Source of the DNA: Streptomyces angustmyceticus
GTDB lineage: Bacteria > Actinomycetota > Actinomycetes > Streptomycetales > Streptomycetaceae
Reading direction: 5' to 3'
Length of the DNA stretch: 64,000 nt
Assembly (NCBI RefSeq): GCF_019933235.1
Contig: NZ_CP082945.1
Span: 1,922,001 to 1,986,000 of the forward strand
This document shows, one piece after another, positions 44,065 to 52,796 of the stretch. Position 1 is the stretch's first letter, and each line of letters opens with the position of its first letter. Below the pieces are notes generated by a model. It did no database searches, was not told the origin of the DNA, and was given only the letters and a program-made list of their open reading frames with translations. The translations under genes were made by a program, and so were the position numbers.

Positions 44065-44229
44065 GTGGCACTTCACCTTTCCCGGGTCGTTGATTTGACC
44101 GTGATCGTGTGTCTGCTCGTCCGCAAGGGCGGGCTCGATATCGGCCACGCCGTGGCAGCCGTCTTGCTGGGCTTCTATCTTCAAGGCACTTCGCTCGCTC
44201 CCAGCATCAGCCAGTTCACCAGGTCGTGA
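44065..44229 (+). CDS. Small membrane protein (54 aa)
   Basis: GTG 44065 follows AGGAGGG by 9 nt, the best ribosome site in this area. The product has two hydrophobic helices, LTVIVCLLVRKGGL and HAVAAVLLGFYLQG, and a short tail with APSISQF. Two-helix proteins with this LLVRKGG ... LLGFYL pattern are, from memory, found near mobile regions of Streptomyces genomes. Function unknown. It lies between the GH15 relic and the permease, which supports a disturbed, inserted stretch. Confidence 0.55.
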   Translation: MALHLSRVVDLTVIVCLLVRKGGLDIGHAVAAVLLGFYLQGTSLAPSISQFTRS

Positions 44230-44318
44230 TCACGGCGGTCAGCCGCCTCCGCCTCCAGGCCGACCGCCCCGGACGTATTGCGTCGGCCGTCACTCAGCGT
44301 CCACCTTTGCGAGGACTC

Positions 44319-45815
44319 ATGACTGCTCGTGTCCGTTCCGACGATGCCTACCTGCGTGAACTCGGCTACGAACCGGTTCTGACGCGCCGGATGGGGGCCT
44401 TCGGCAACTTCGCCATCAGCTTCTCCGTGATCTCCGTGCTGTCCGGGTGCATGACCCTGTACGGCTTCGGCCTGACCACCGGCGGCCCGGCCGTCATGAT
44501 GTGGGGCTGGCTCGCGGTCGGCGTCATGGTGATGTCCGTCGGTGCCGGTCTCGCGGAAGTGACCTCCGCCTACCCGACATCCGGCGCGCTGTACTTCCAG
44601 GCCGAGCAGCTCGGCGGCCGCACATACGGCTGGTACACCGGCTGGCTCAACCTCCTCGGCCTGCTGGGCGCCATCGCCGGCATCGACTACGGGGCCGCGC
44701 TGTTCACCGGCGCCTTCTTGAACCTCCAGTTCGGCTTCGAGCCGACCGAGGGCAAGACCATGGTGATCTACCTGGTCATCCTCGCCCTGCACGCCGGGCT
44801 GAACCTGTTCGGCGTGCGCCTGGTCAGCATCCTCAACAGCATCAGCGTCTGGTGGCACCTCGCCGGAGTCACCGTGATCGTCGGCGCCCTGGCCCTCGTA
44901 CCGGCGCACCACCAGTCCCCGGGCTTCGTCTTCGGCGAGTTCGTCAACCGCACCGGCTGGTCGTCGTCGCCGTACGTCGTGCTGGTCGGCCTGCTACTGG
45001 CCCAGTACACCTTCAGCGGCTACGACGCCTCCGCGCACCTGTCGGAGGAGACCACCAACGCCCAGGTGTCCGCGTCCCGCGGCATCATCCGGGCGATCGG
45101 CTGGTCGTGGGTGGCCGGCTTCGTCCTGCTGGCCGGGCTGACCTTCGCCATCCAGGACTACGCGGCAACGCGGGGTACGGCGACCGGGGTCCCGCCCGCG
45201 CAGATCTTCCTGGACGCGCTCGGGCCGGCCGGGGCCAAGGTGCTGCTGCTGGTGGTCATCGTCGCCCAGCTCTTCTGCGGCAACGCCGAGACGGCCGCGG
45301 CGTCCCGGATGGTGTTCGCCTTCAGCCGGGACGGCGCGCTGCCCGGGTCGGGCCTGTGGCGGCGGGTGCACTCGCGCACGGGCACCCCGCGGAACGCCGT
45401 CCGGCTGGCCGTCGGCGTGGCCGCTCTGCTCGCTGTGCCGAGCCTGTACAGCCCGACGGCGTACGCGGCGATCACCAGCATCAACGTCATCGGCATCACC
45501 CCCGCCTACGCGATCCCCATCTACCTGCGGATCAAGCACCGCAACCGTTTCGCGGCCGGGCCGTGGAACCTGGGCCGGTGGGGTGTGCCGGTCGGCTGTG
45601 TCGCCGTCGCGTGGGTGGCGTTCGTGACCGTGCTGTTCTGCCTGCCTCAGGCGGCCCCGGTAACCGTCGAGTCCTTCAACTACGCCCCGGTCGCACTGAT
45701 CGCGGTGCTGTCGCTGGCCTGGCTCTGGTGGCGGGTCGCGGGAGAACGCACCTACGACGTCCCGGCCCACCACGTCGGCCGCTCCACGGACCGCTTCGAC
45801 CAGGAGATCGTATGA
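44319..45815 (+). CDS. APC-superfamily amino acid permease
   Basis: 498 aa from ATG 44319, with GAGGA upstream. About 12 membrane segments. The APC signature lies in the first helix region (FGNFAISFSVISVLSG, then YGFGLTTGGPAVMMWGW), with SGYDASAHLSEET near residue 230 marking the GABA/choline-permease (UGA4-like) subgroup. Substrate unknown; gamma-aminobutyrate, ethanolamine or a similar amine is possible. The ATG of a short Pro/Arg-rich ORF overlaps its stop. Confidence 0.85.
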   Translation: MTARVRSDDAYLRELGYEPVLTRRMGAFGNFAISFSVISVLSGCMTLYGFGLTTGGPAVMMWGWLAVGVMVMSVGAGLAEVTSAYPTSGALYFQAEQLGGRTYGWYTGWLNLLGLLGAIAGIDYGAALFTGAFLNLQFGFEPTEGKTMVIYLVILALHAGLNLFGVRLVSILNSISVWWHLAGVTVIVGALALVPAHHQSPGFVFGEFVNRTGWSSSPYVVLVGLLLAQYTFSGYDASAHLSEETTNAQVSASRGIIRAIGWSWVAGFVLLAGLTFAIQDYAATRGTATGVPPAQIFLDALGPAGAKVLLLVVIVAQLFCGNAETAAASRMVFAFSRDGALPGSGLWRRVHSRTGTPRNAVRLAVGVAALLAVPSLYSPTAYAAITSINVIGITPAYAIPIYLRIKHRNRFAAGPWNLGRWGVPVGCVAVAWVAFVTVLFCLPQAAPVTVESFNYAPVALIAVLSLAWLWWRVAGERTYDVPAHHVGRSTDRFDQEIV

Positions 45816-46027
45816 CCCCGCCCGCCCCTGCCGACTCCGGCGACCGATCCGGTTCACTGCCCACGCCCGCTGTGCGACGGGAGAGCGATCGGCCCGCCGG
45901 CCGGCTCACGCTCAACCAGCCGCGCGAGCACGTCGCCGCGGGGCGGGCCGCCATCGGCAGCGGTCGTCGTGCGCCCGCCGGCGATGGTGGCAACACCCCT
46001 CAGGCCCCAGGGGACGGGCGGCTCTAG
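45812..46027 (+). CDS. Short coupled ORF, uncertain
   Basis: 71 aa from an ATG that overlaps the permease stop (ATGA). The product is Pro/Gly/Arg-rich with no recognisable domain, and its stop overlaps the stop of the convergent gene. It may be a truncated gene or noncoding. Confidence 0.25.
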   Translation: MTPPAPADSGDRSGSLPTPAVRRESDRPAGRLTLNQPREHVAAGRAAIGSGRRAPAGDGGNTPQAPGDGRL

Positions 46028-47055
46028 CGTGCCGCCGGCTGGTGGAGCCAGGGCGAGCTGGTGGCCCAGAAGATGGCGTCGGCGCCGAGGGTGTTCGTGC
46101 CGAAGTCGGTGAACTCCTGCCGGGTGTACGGCTTTCCCGTCTTGGGGCTCTTGTACTGGAAATCGGGCTCCTGCACCGCCATGGCCACCATGGGGAGCTG
46201 CCCCCGGTACTTCTTGAAGAAGGGGTACGAGTTCTGCATCTGCGCCGGGCGGTCGGGGAGGATGTCCGGTCCGCCCAGGCCGATTCCGTGCGCCTTGGCG
46301 AACTCGAAGGTGCGCTTCATGTAGTTGCGGCTGTTGTTCCACTCCCCCGGCCAGAAGTTGACGTACTGGATGAACGGCGTCTTGTGGAAGACCTTCTTGC
46401 CGTAGGCCATGTTGTCGAGTTCGGCCTTGAAGTAGGCGTCGTCGCTGTATCCCGTACGGTCCTTCCCGGTGTCCACCTCGGTGGCGGTCTCCGGAAGGTT
46501 CACCCCTGCGAGGCGGCCGTCGAACTTCTGCGACATCGCCTTCAGCAGCTGCTGGAATCGGCCCCGCACCTGCGGATTCCACTGCGCCGCGACCGCACCG
46601 GGCTCACCGGGGCCGAGGCCGTTCTCGTTCTTCGTCGGTGCCGCGCCGCCCTTGTACTCCGGGTCCTGCAGCAGATAGTCAGGGAGCCTGGTCGGCGGCG
46701 CGAAGAACCGGTCCTGGACCTGGATGAACAGCTTCTTGTGGCGGTCTCGCACATACTTCAGCGCCCGGTCGATCTCCGAGAAGTCGTACTGGTCCTTCTT
46801 CCGCTCCAGCGCCTTCCACGGCACCACCAGCTGCACGCCGGCGACGTCCGGGCGATCGATCAGCGGCTTGACCTGGGCGTCGAAATCGCCGATGGAGGAG
46901 TAGAGGTAGTTCGTCGCCGTCTTCTTGCCGGACGCCGGAGCGGCGGAGGCCGTTTTGGAGGTCGTAGCGGGCGCACCGGAGGCCACCGCGGCCACGCCCG
47001 TCAGGCTCATGGCCACGAGAATTCCGGCACCGACAGCAAGGCGTTTGGTCTTCAT
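46024..47055 (-). CDS. Secreted TIM-barrel glycosidase-like protein
   Basis: 343 aa. A signal peptide (MKTKRLAVGAGILVAMSL, then ASGAPATTSK) is followed by an Ala/Thr/Lys linker. The barrel region has IDRPDVAGVQLVVPWKALE near 65, NLPETATEVDTGKD near 185 (possible catalytic acid), YVNFWPGEWNNSRNYM near 230 and DAIFWATSSPWL at the end, which resembles GH5/GH42-type clan A hydrolases. No family can be assigned with certainty. Likely extracellular, acting on a polysaccharide. Confidence 0.65.
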   Translation of the reverse strand: MKTKRLAVGAGILVAMSLTGVAAVASGAPATTSKTASAAPASGKKTATNYLYSSIGDFDAQVKPLIDRPDVAGVQLVVPWKALERKKDQYDFSEIDRALKYVRDRHKKLFIQVQDRFFAPPTRLPDYLLQDPEYKGGAAPTKNENGLGPGEPGAVAAQWNPQVRGRFQQLLKAMSQKFDGRLAGVNLPETATEVDTGKDRTGYSDDAYFKAELDNMAYGKKVFHKTPFIQYVNFWPGEWNNSRNYMKRTFEFAKAHGIGLGGPDILPDRPAQMQNSYPFFKKYRGQLPMVAMAVQEPDFQYKSPKTGKPYTRQEFTDFGTNTLGADAIFWATSSPWLHQPAAR

Positions 47056-47169
47056 GCCCCCACCGTGCCGCGCAGTTCTCAGAAGAATGTAAGAAGGCCG
47101 CGACCAGTCTCCTGGCTGGACCTGCGCCGCAGTCGAAAGCTCTCGGGACCCTCGCAGCCAGCCGCCGGA

Positions 47170-48057
47170 TCACGATGACGACGTGTCGACGATCTGGTGC
47201 CGGAGATGGTCGTAGGCCCAGGCTGCGAGGGTGGTCGGGGTGGTGGTCCGCAGGGTGCGGCGCTGTTCGGGCACGAAGTTCTCGCGCAGACCGGCCGACA
47301 TGCCGAGCACGGCCTCGATCGCCCCGTCGGCCATCCCGGCCCGGCGGAGTTGGGCGCGCATGGCATCGTCGGAGATCTGTTCCACGCTGATGTGCCGACC
47401 CGTGGCGGCGCTGAGGATGGTGGCGACCTGTCGCCACGTGAGGTCGGCGGCCCCGTGAACTGCTTGCACGCAGCGCCCGGACCAGGCGGGAGAGAGCAGA
47501 CGGGTGGCGGCGACCTCGGCGATGTCGCGAGGTGCCACCCAGGCCATGGGCTGGTCGGGCGGAACGATCACCTGGAGGCGGCCGGCTCGCAGCGCGTCGA
47601 GTTGAAGTTCAAGATTGGTGAAGAAGTACCCGCAGCGGAGGTGGGTGACGTCGACGCCGAGGTCGTCCAAAGCCGTTTCGGTGTGGGCCAGGCCGTCGAT
47701 CTCGCCGGCGCCGTGACGCTTCTCGGCGCCGACGCTGCTCTGGAAGACGACGCGGCCGATCCGGCTGTCGGTGACGGCGCGGACCAGGCTGCTGGCGGCG
47801 CGGACGTAGCCGGCGAGAGGGTCGTCGCCGGCGGAGGGCGGGTCCACCCAGAACAGGGTGTCAACGCCTTCGGTGGCGGCCACCACCGTGTCGGCGACGT
47901 ACTGGTCGACCCGCACGGCATCCACTTCGTCATGTACCTCGGGAGCCAGCCGGGCGGGATCGCGCAGCAGGACGCGCGGCCGGATCCCGGCACGGATCAG
48001 CGTGGCGACGACGTGGCGGCCGACGTTGCCCGTCGGGGTGGTGACAGCGATCTGCAT
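47170..48057 (-). CDS. NmrA/SDR-type NAD(P)-binding protein
   Basis: 295 aa from ATG 48057, with GAGAGG upstream. The Rossmann start is IAVTTPTGNVGRHVVATL, with a Thr-rich variant of the GxxGxxG motif. VVFQSSVGAEKRHGAGEID follows near residue 100, and the protein lacks the YxxxK dyad of classical SDRs. This is the NmrA/HSCARG type, often a redox-sensing or reductase-like protein. It stands alone, divergent from the secreted protein gene. Confidence 0.85.
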   Translation of the reverse strand: MQIAVTTPTGNVGRHVVATLIRAGIRPRVLLRDPARLAPEVHDEVDAVRVDQYVADTVVAATEGVDTLFWVDPPSAGDDPLAGYVRAASSLVRAVTDSRIGRVVFQSSVGAEKRHGAGEIDGLAHTETALDDLGVDVTHLRCGYFFTNLELQLDALRAGRLQVIVPPDQPMAWVAPRDIAEVAATRLLSPAWSGRCVQAVHGAADLTWRQVATILSAATGRHISVEQISDDAMRAQLRRAGMADGAIEAVLGMSAGLRENFVPEQRRTLRTTTPTTLAAWAYDHLRHQIVDTSSS

Positions 48058-48328
48058 GGCTTCCTCTCCTTCGATGACCCCGAATGAGAGGTTAGGAGCA
48101 GATGCGGCCTGAATCGGCGACATTCACCTGGAGTTGAGGAACGGTCCTGGGCGCGGGCGGATGCCGTTCCCAGCGTGATGACCAATGCCTCGCCATGTCA
48201 CATTCCGGCCGCCCACGTGCCCGCCGATGACCGGTTCTCGCCTGGTCGGGAACGGCCACCACTGCGAAGCTCAGGGCCTCGCAGAAGGCCCATGCCGCAT
48301 AAATCATCCTTTTGGGAAAGGAATCCGC
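48058..48328. other. Divergent promoter region
   Basis: 271 bp between the NmrA-type gene and the secreted beta-barrel gene. A ribosome site GGGAAAGGA is next to the plus-strand start; otherwise nothing stands out. Confidence 0.5.
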
Positions 48329-48763
48329 ATGCGCGTCAGACTCATCACGGCCGCCGTGACTCTGTCCGTTGCACTGGGCGGTACCGTCCTCGCCGCGCCC
48401 GCCGCTCAGGCCGCGGCACACCGAGCCCCCGTGGCAACGGTGGCCAAGGCGGCCGCCCCCGGCTTCAACGTCGGTGGAATCTGGACCCTCTACCAGAGCA
48501 ATGCGTGGAACGCCACGCTCTCCGTGACCCAGGACGCCCAGGGGAACCTCACCGGCATCGCCAGGACGGGAAGCGCGACGACGGGCACCATCGAGCAGGG
48601 GTTCGTGGACGGTTCCTATGTCTCCTTCGTCATCGCCTGGAACAACGGCACGAAGGGCCGCTACATAGGCTCCCGCGGCGCCGACGGCCGCCTCAGCGGA
48701 GTCGCCTCCCAGGTGGGAAGCCCCTCCAACCAGGCGACGTGGTACACCACCTGGACGTTCTGA
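48329..48763 (+). CDS. Small secreted beta-barrel protein, avidin-like pattern
   Basis: 144 aa from ATG 48329. A signal peptide (MRVRLITAAVTLSVALGG, ending AAPAAQAA) is followed by a short Ala/Val linker. The mature domain is all-beta with GGIWTLYQSNAWNATLSV, GNLTGIARTG and YVSFVIAWNNGTKGRYIGS. The G-x-W start and the W/N/G rhythm recall avidin or lipocalin-like eight-strand barrels, but the biotin-binding residues are not evident. Function unknown. Confidence 0.65.
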   Translation: MRVRLITAAVTLSVALGGTVLAAPAAQAAAHRAPVATVAKAAAPGFNVGGIWTLYQSNAWNATLSVTQDAQGNLTGIARTGSATTGTIEQGFVDGSYVSFVIAWNNGTKGRYIGSRGADGRLSGVASQVGSPSNQATWYTTWTF

Positions 48764-48780
48764 CGGCCCCTTTCCCTCCT

Positions 48781-48814
48781 GTGTGGCCCCGGCGCAGGCA
48801 CGCCGGGGCCACAC
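48781..48814. terminator. 14-bp perfect hairpin, bidirectional
   Basis: Arms 48,781-48,794 and 48,801-48,814 are perfect with a 6-nt loop. It lies between two convergent genes and can serve both. Confidence 0.85.
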
Positions 48815-48853
48815 CGCGTCAGCGACCTCGTGCCGGCGGGCGCGGTGCCGGTG

Positions 48854-49159
48854 TCAGGCGTCCTCCGCGCCGGAGGCGAGACGCCGGGCCAGGCGGCGGC
48901 CCTCGTAGCGCTCCTTGCGGTTGCTGGTCCGGGCCATCTCCTGCCGTTCCTTCACACAGCCGCGGGCGTGGCAGCCGGCGCAGCACGTACCGCCGAACAG
49001 CAGGGCGCCGGGGTCCTCCCAGTGGCAGCGGGTGCCGGTGGCCTCCCGCGTCGGGTGGGGCGGCAGGTCACAGCCGCCGTGGCGATGGTCGTGGACCTGC
49101 CGGGGGTTGTGCTCGGCGTGGCGCACCCACAGCGGCTTGGTCCGGTCCGTACGGGACAT
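48854..49159 (-). CDS. Conserved cysteine/histidine-rich small protein
   Basis: 101 aa, starting MSRTDRTKPLWVRHAEHNP. The centre has CDLPPHP, CHWEDPG and GTCCAGCHARGC, then a basic RKERYEGRRLARRL tail. Cys/His spacing suggests metal binding. Similar small proteins are widespread in Streptomyces (from memory). No signal peptide. Function unknown. Confidence 0.7.
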   Translation of the reverse strand: MSRTDRTKPLWVRHAEHNPRQVHDHRHGGCDLPPHPTREATGTRCHWEDPGALLFGGTCCAGCHARGCVKERQEMARTSNRKERYEGRRLARRLASGAEDA

Positions 49160-49743
49160 CTCGTTCCTTCCGGAACCGCCGCCCGTGCTCCCGGACCGTC
49201 CGGGCGGGCGGCCAGGTTCGCCACTTCACGGCGACCACGCACTGCCTCCTGCTCATGGCGGCACGCTCCTTCCTGCGTCCACGAGGGGACGCGAAGCCGG
49301 GGACACACCCCTGGAAGGGGCACCTTCCACGGATGCGGAAAGCCTTCCAGGCTATGGGGAGGCATGCGGTGGCACAAGAACTCTCTTGGTACGCAGGTGA
49401 ATTGGCCGACGGGGCGATGAGCCGGCTGTGGGGCTCGGGAGGGGCCACGCGGGCGGGTCCGCCACGAACGCGGCCCGGGAGACGTAGTCCTACGACGACA
49501 GTGGTCCCGCGACGGCAGTGGTCCCGCGATGGCAGTGGTCCTGCGCCGGGAGTGGTCCTGCGGCTGCGACGAGCGGGGAAGGGGCCCGGCGACGTCGAAG
49601 GCAGCAGACGGCCGCCACGGCCCAGTGACCGTACGGCACTGGCAGCGAGCATCCGCGGCGATTAGGGTCTGCGGTGGCATCGCGTGTCGGTCACCGGCTG
49701 GGTGAGGCATGGAGGTGCCGGGAGATGCCCTCGGAGGCATTCC
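49160..49743. other. Intergenic stretch with tandem repeat
   Basis: 584 bp upstream of the VOC gene. Apart from the repeat at 49,495-49,562 nothing is supported. Confidence 0.5.
49495..49562. repeat. Four 17-bp tandem units (xxGxxAGTGGTCCYGCG)
   Basis: Copies start at 49,495, 49,512, 49,529 and 49,546. The core AGTGGTCC(C/T)GCG is identical apart from one base, while the first four bases vary. Noncoding. Confidence 0.9.
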
Positions 49744-50133
49744 TTGTCAGTCGAGTTCAACCACACGATCATCCATGCCCGGGACAACCGGGAGTCCGCG
49801 GAGTTCTTCGCCGGTCTGCTCGGTCTGGAGATCACGGCCGAGTGGGGCCCGTTCATCGCCGTCGGCCTGAGCAACGGCGTCACCCTGGACTTCGCCACGA
49901 TTCCGGCGGAGCGGATCACCCCGCAGCACTACGCCTTCCTGGTCTCCGAGGCGGAGTTCGACGCGGCGTACGCGCAGATCGTGCGGCGCGGCATCGAGCA
50001 CTGGGCCGACCCCCACCAGCAACAGCCCGGCACGATCAACCACAACGACGACGGCCGCGGCGTCTACTTCCTGGACCCGGCGGGCCACGCCATGGAACTG
50101 ATCACCGTGCCGTACGGCGGCTGGACCTCGTAG
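49744..50133 (+). CDS. Single-domain VOC protein
   Basis: 129 aa from TTG 49744, chosen because GGAGG lies 6 nt upstream and the product begins SVEFNHTIIHARDN, the first VOC strand. The rest has the usual pattern: ESAEFFAGLLGLEITAEWG, PQHYAFLVSEAEFDAAYA and YFLDPAGHAMELITVPYGG. A longer start at 49,684 has no ribosome site. Substrate unknown. It is convergent with the DUF2079 gene. Confidence 0.85.
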   Translation: MSVEFNHTIIHARDNRESAEFFAGLLGLEITAEWGPFIAVGLSNGVTLDFATIPAERITPQHYAFLVSEAEFDAAYAQIVRRGIEHWADPHQQQPGTINHNDDGRGVYFLDPAGHAMELITVPYGGWTS

Positions 50134-50153
50134 GGAACGCGCTGAGGCGGGCG

Positions 50154-51698
50154 TCACCCCCTCCGTAGCACGGTGATGCCGTCCTGCTCGGCGACCTGGG
50201 TGTAGCCGTGGGCGCGGTAGAGGCGGAGCATGCGGTGGGTCTGGGCCACGGGGCAGGGGGTTTTGACGGTCGGGTCGTGTTGGTCGGAGACGACCCAGTC
50301 GGGCGGGGTGGCGGGGAGGGCGGTGGGGGCGGCGGGGTCGGGGCCGGTGCCGAAGCAGACGAGGCTGACGGTGGTGCGGCCGGTCAGCATCGGGGCCAGT
50401 CGGTTCGAGGAGGCGACGGTGGCGCCGTCGGGGATGCGCGCCAACAGCCGCTCTGCCGTGCGGACATGGGCGGGGGTCCGCCAGGCCGAGGGGAGGACCA
50501 GGTCGTGGAGCGGATAGACCGCGACGGTGATGGCGGTGAAGGTGGCGGAGAAGGCGAGGGCCTTGCGGCGTCGGAGGGGTGGCGCGATATCGGGCCGTCG
50601 GTGGAGCACGTCGACGAGGCCGGCGAAGACGAGGGGCATCAGGATGGCGTTGTAGTGGAAATTCGGCTGCCAGTAATGCTCGTTGCCGGCCAGGAGTCGC
50701 CAGGCGAGAGTGGGGACGCACAGCAGCGTCAGTGGGGAGCGCAGGCCGAGGAATGCGGTGGGTGCGGCCAGCATGAACAGCAGCAGCCATTTCATCGGCG
50801 GCCAGAAAAGGTGCAGTCCGAGGGACAGGAGGCCGGCGAGGCTGTCGGGGGAGGGTCCCTGGTCCGGCATCTGTTGCCAGTAGTCGAAGCCGCCACGGGG
50901 ATTCATGGCGGGGAGGAGGACGAGTATTTCCACCGCCGTGCCGACCGCTCCGATCAGGGCGAGGGTGGCGCCGAGGAGGAGGGGAGAGCGTCGCTTTGCT
51001 GGTGGTGGTGTGTGGCGCTCGCGTAGGGCCTGCCAGGCGATGTAGCCGCCGATCGCGGCGAGGGTGAGGCCGAGGTCCTCTTTCACCAGGAGCAGGGGGA
51101 GCGACCATGCCGCGGCCGCCCACCAGCGACGTTGCCCGAGTGCGGTGACGCTGAAGGCGAGGAGCGGGACCGCGAAGCAGATTTCGTGGAAGTCCTTGGT
51201 GACTCCCGCGACAAGCCCCCAAGAGGCGCCCAGTCCGCAGCCGACCGCCAAGCCGGTGGCCGGGCCGACGGCGCGGTGGGCCCAGCGGGTGAGCGGAAAG
51301 CAGGCCAGTGCCATCAGTGCGGCCTGCACCACGAGAAGGGTGACGGCGCTGGGGAAGAGGCGGTAAACGGGGGCGACGAGCGCCAGAATGGGGTGGAAAT
51401 GGTCGCCGAGGAGATTGAATCCCGGCCCCTTGAGTTCCACGACGGGCGCCTTGCCGTGCGCATAGGCGCGGATTGCCTGCTCGAATATCCCCAGGTCGTA
51501 GCCGGCGTTGAGCATACGGTCGTTCCGGAGGACCGATACCACGGTGTACACCGCGAAGAACACCGCGGTGACGGTCCAGCCCATGGCCCGCGGGCCGGGC
51601 AGACGCCGTCGCCAGGTGGTTCCGGGGCCAGGGAATCGGCGGTCCGAGGGTATTCGGGTGAACCACGCTCCCCTGGTCCGCTCGGCCGTTTCCACCAT
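50154..51698 (-). CDS. DUF2079 multispanning membrane protein
   Basis: 514 aa if started at ATG 51698 (a longer 542-aa form from 51,782 is possible). Ten or so membrane segments. The first periplasmic loop carries YDLGIFEQAIRAYAHG, GDHFHPILALVAPVYRLFP and VTKDFHEICFAVP, the conserved Asp/Glu-His pattern of DUF2079. These resemble glycosyltransferase-C fold enzymes, so a lipid-linked sugar transfer role is possible. The C-terminal 150 residues form a soluble alpha/beta domain. Confidence 0.85.
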   Translation of the reverse strand: MVETAERTRGAWFTRIPSDRRFPGPGTTWRRRLPGPRAMGWTVTAVFFAVYTVVSVLRNDRMLNAGYDLGIFEQAIRAYAHGKAPVVELKGPGFNLLGDHFHPILALVAPVYRLFPSAVTLLVVQAALMALACFPLTRWAHRAVGPATGLAVGCGLGASWGLVAGVTKDFHEICFAVPLLAFSVTALGQRRWWAAAAWSLPLLLVKEDLGLTLAAIGGYIAWQALRERHTPPPAKRRSPLLLGATLALIGAVGTAVEILVLLPAMNPRGGFDYWQQMPDQGPSPDSLAGLLSLGLHLFWPPMKWLLLFMLAAPTAFLGLRSPLTLLCVPTLAWRLLAGNEHYWQPNFHYNAILMPLVFAGLVDVLHRRPDIAPPLRRRKALAFSATFTAITVAVYPLHDLVLPSAWRTPAHVRTAERLLARIPDGATVASSNRLAPMLTGRTTVSLVCFGTGPDPAAPTALPATPPDWVVSDQHDPTVKTPCPVAQTHRMLRLYRAHGYTQVAEQDGITVLRRG

Positions 51699-51932
51699 CG
51701 CACCCACCGTCGTCGACTCGGCAAAAGGAACACGGTGCACTGCCCCGGCGGAGAGTGGGAGGGCGGGCGTGGTGGCAGGCACGCCCTGTCGGCGGCCCGG
51801 TGGGTCCCGTCCCTGCCCGGCCGGACGGCGGTACGACCGCGGAAAGGCATTCCGCGTGAGTGTAACGCCGGGCGCGCGGGGCGAGTTCGGGCCACCGGGG
51901 GACGGCTACGACGGGACCGTAATGACGCCGTG

Positions 51933-52796
51933 TCAGCGGGCCAGGCGGCCGAGGAGCGCGGCGGCAGCGGCGATGCCCGCCGCGGCGGCGGCCACCAGCA
52001 CCGTGTAGTCCAGGGCCAGATGGGCGTGGCTGCCCAGGAGGAGGCCGCGCAGGGCGTCGACCTGGTAGCTCAGGGGGTTGATGCGGCTGACCGTCTGGAG
52101 CCAGCCCGGCATGATCGCCACCGGGTAGAGGGCGTTGGAGGCGAAGAAGAGCGGCATGGTGATGGCCTGGCCGATGCCCATCAGGCGGTCGCGGGTGAGC
52201 ACGATCCCGGCGATCGTCATGGACAGGCACGAGAAGAAGGCCGAGCCGAGCACCACCGCGACGGCGACGCCGAGGAGCCGTAGCGGGTTCCCGGTCATGG
52301 CCACGCCGAGCAGCGCGGCGATGACGATCACCACGACGGCCTGGATCAGCGCCTTCACCCCGGCGGCGAAGGCCTTTCCGGCGATCAGGGCGGCGCGCGG
52401 GGTGGGTGTGACCAGCAGTTTGGTGAGGATGCCGGCGTCCCGTTCCCAGATGATCATGATGCCGTAGAAGATCGCGATGAACATCGCGGACTGGGCGATG
52501 ATCCCGGGCGCCAGATAGTCGATGTACGGGACGCCGCCTGTCGGGATGGCCTTGATGCGGGTGAAGGTCTCGCCGAAGACCAGCAGCCACAGGGCGGGCT
52601 GGACGGCACGGGTGTAGAGCTCGGTCCGGTCGTGGCGCAGCTTCTGCAGTTCGACCACGCACATCGCGAGGACCCTGGCGGGCACCACCCGCCAGCCGGT
52701 ACGGGCCCGCGGCGGGACCAGCAGGAGGTCCAGGTTGCCGGGGCCGGCGGCCGGTTCAGCCGACTCGGTGTGCGGTGCGGCGGGTGCTCCGGACAT
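51933..52796 (-). CDS. ABC-2 type transporter permease (DrrB-like)
   Basis: 287 aa from ATG 52796, with AGGAG 9 nt upstream; its start lies 41 bp inside the ATPase gene. Six membrane segments; the ABC-2 signature falls in LGSAFFSCLSMTIAGIVL, then MGIGQAITMPLFFASNALYP. The N-terminus is cytoplasmic and Pro/Ala-rich. With the ATPase it forms a two-gene exporter similar to DrrAB daunorubicin pumps. Cargo unknown. Confidence 0.9.
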   Translation of the reverse strand: MSGAPAAPHTESAEPAAGPGNLDLLLVPPRARTGWRVVPARVLAMCVVELQKLRHDRTELYTRAVQPALWLLVFGETFTRIKAIPTGGVPYIDYLAPGIIAQSAMFIAIFYGIMIIWERDAGILTKLLVTPTPRAALIAGKAFAAGVKALIQAVVVIVIAALLGVAMTGNPLRLLGVAVAVVLGSAFFSCLSMTIAGIVLTRDRLMGIGQAITMPLFFASNALYPVAIMPGWLQTVSRINPLSYQVDALRGLLLGSHAHLALDYTVLVAAAAAGIAAAAALLGRLAR

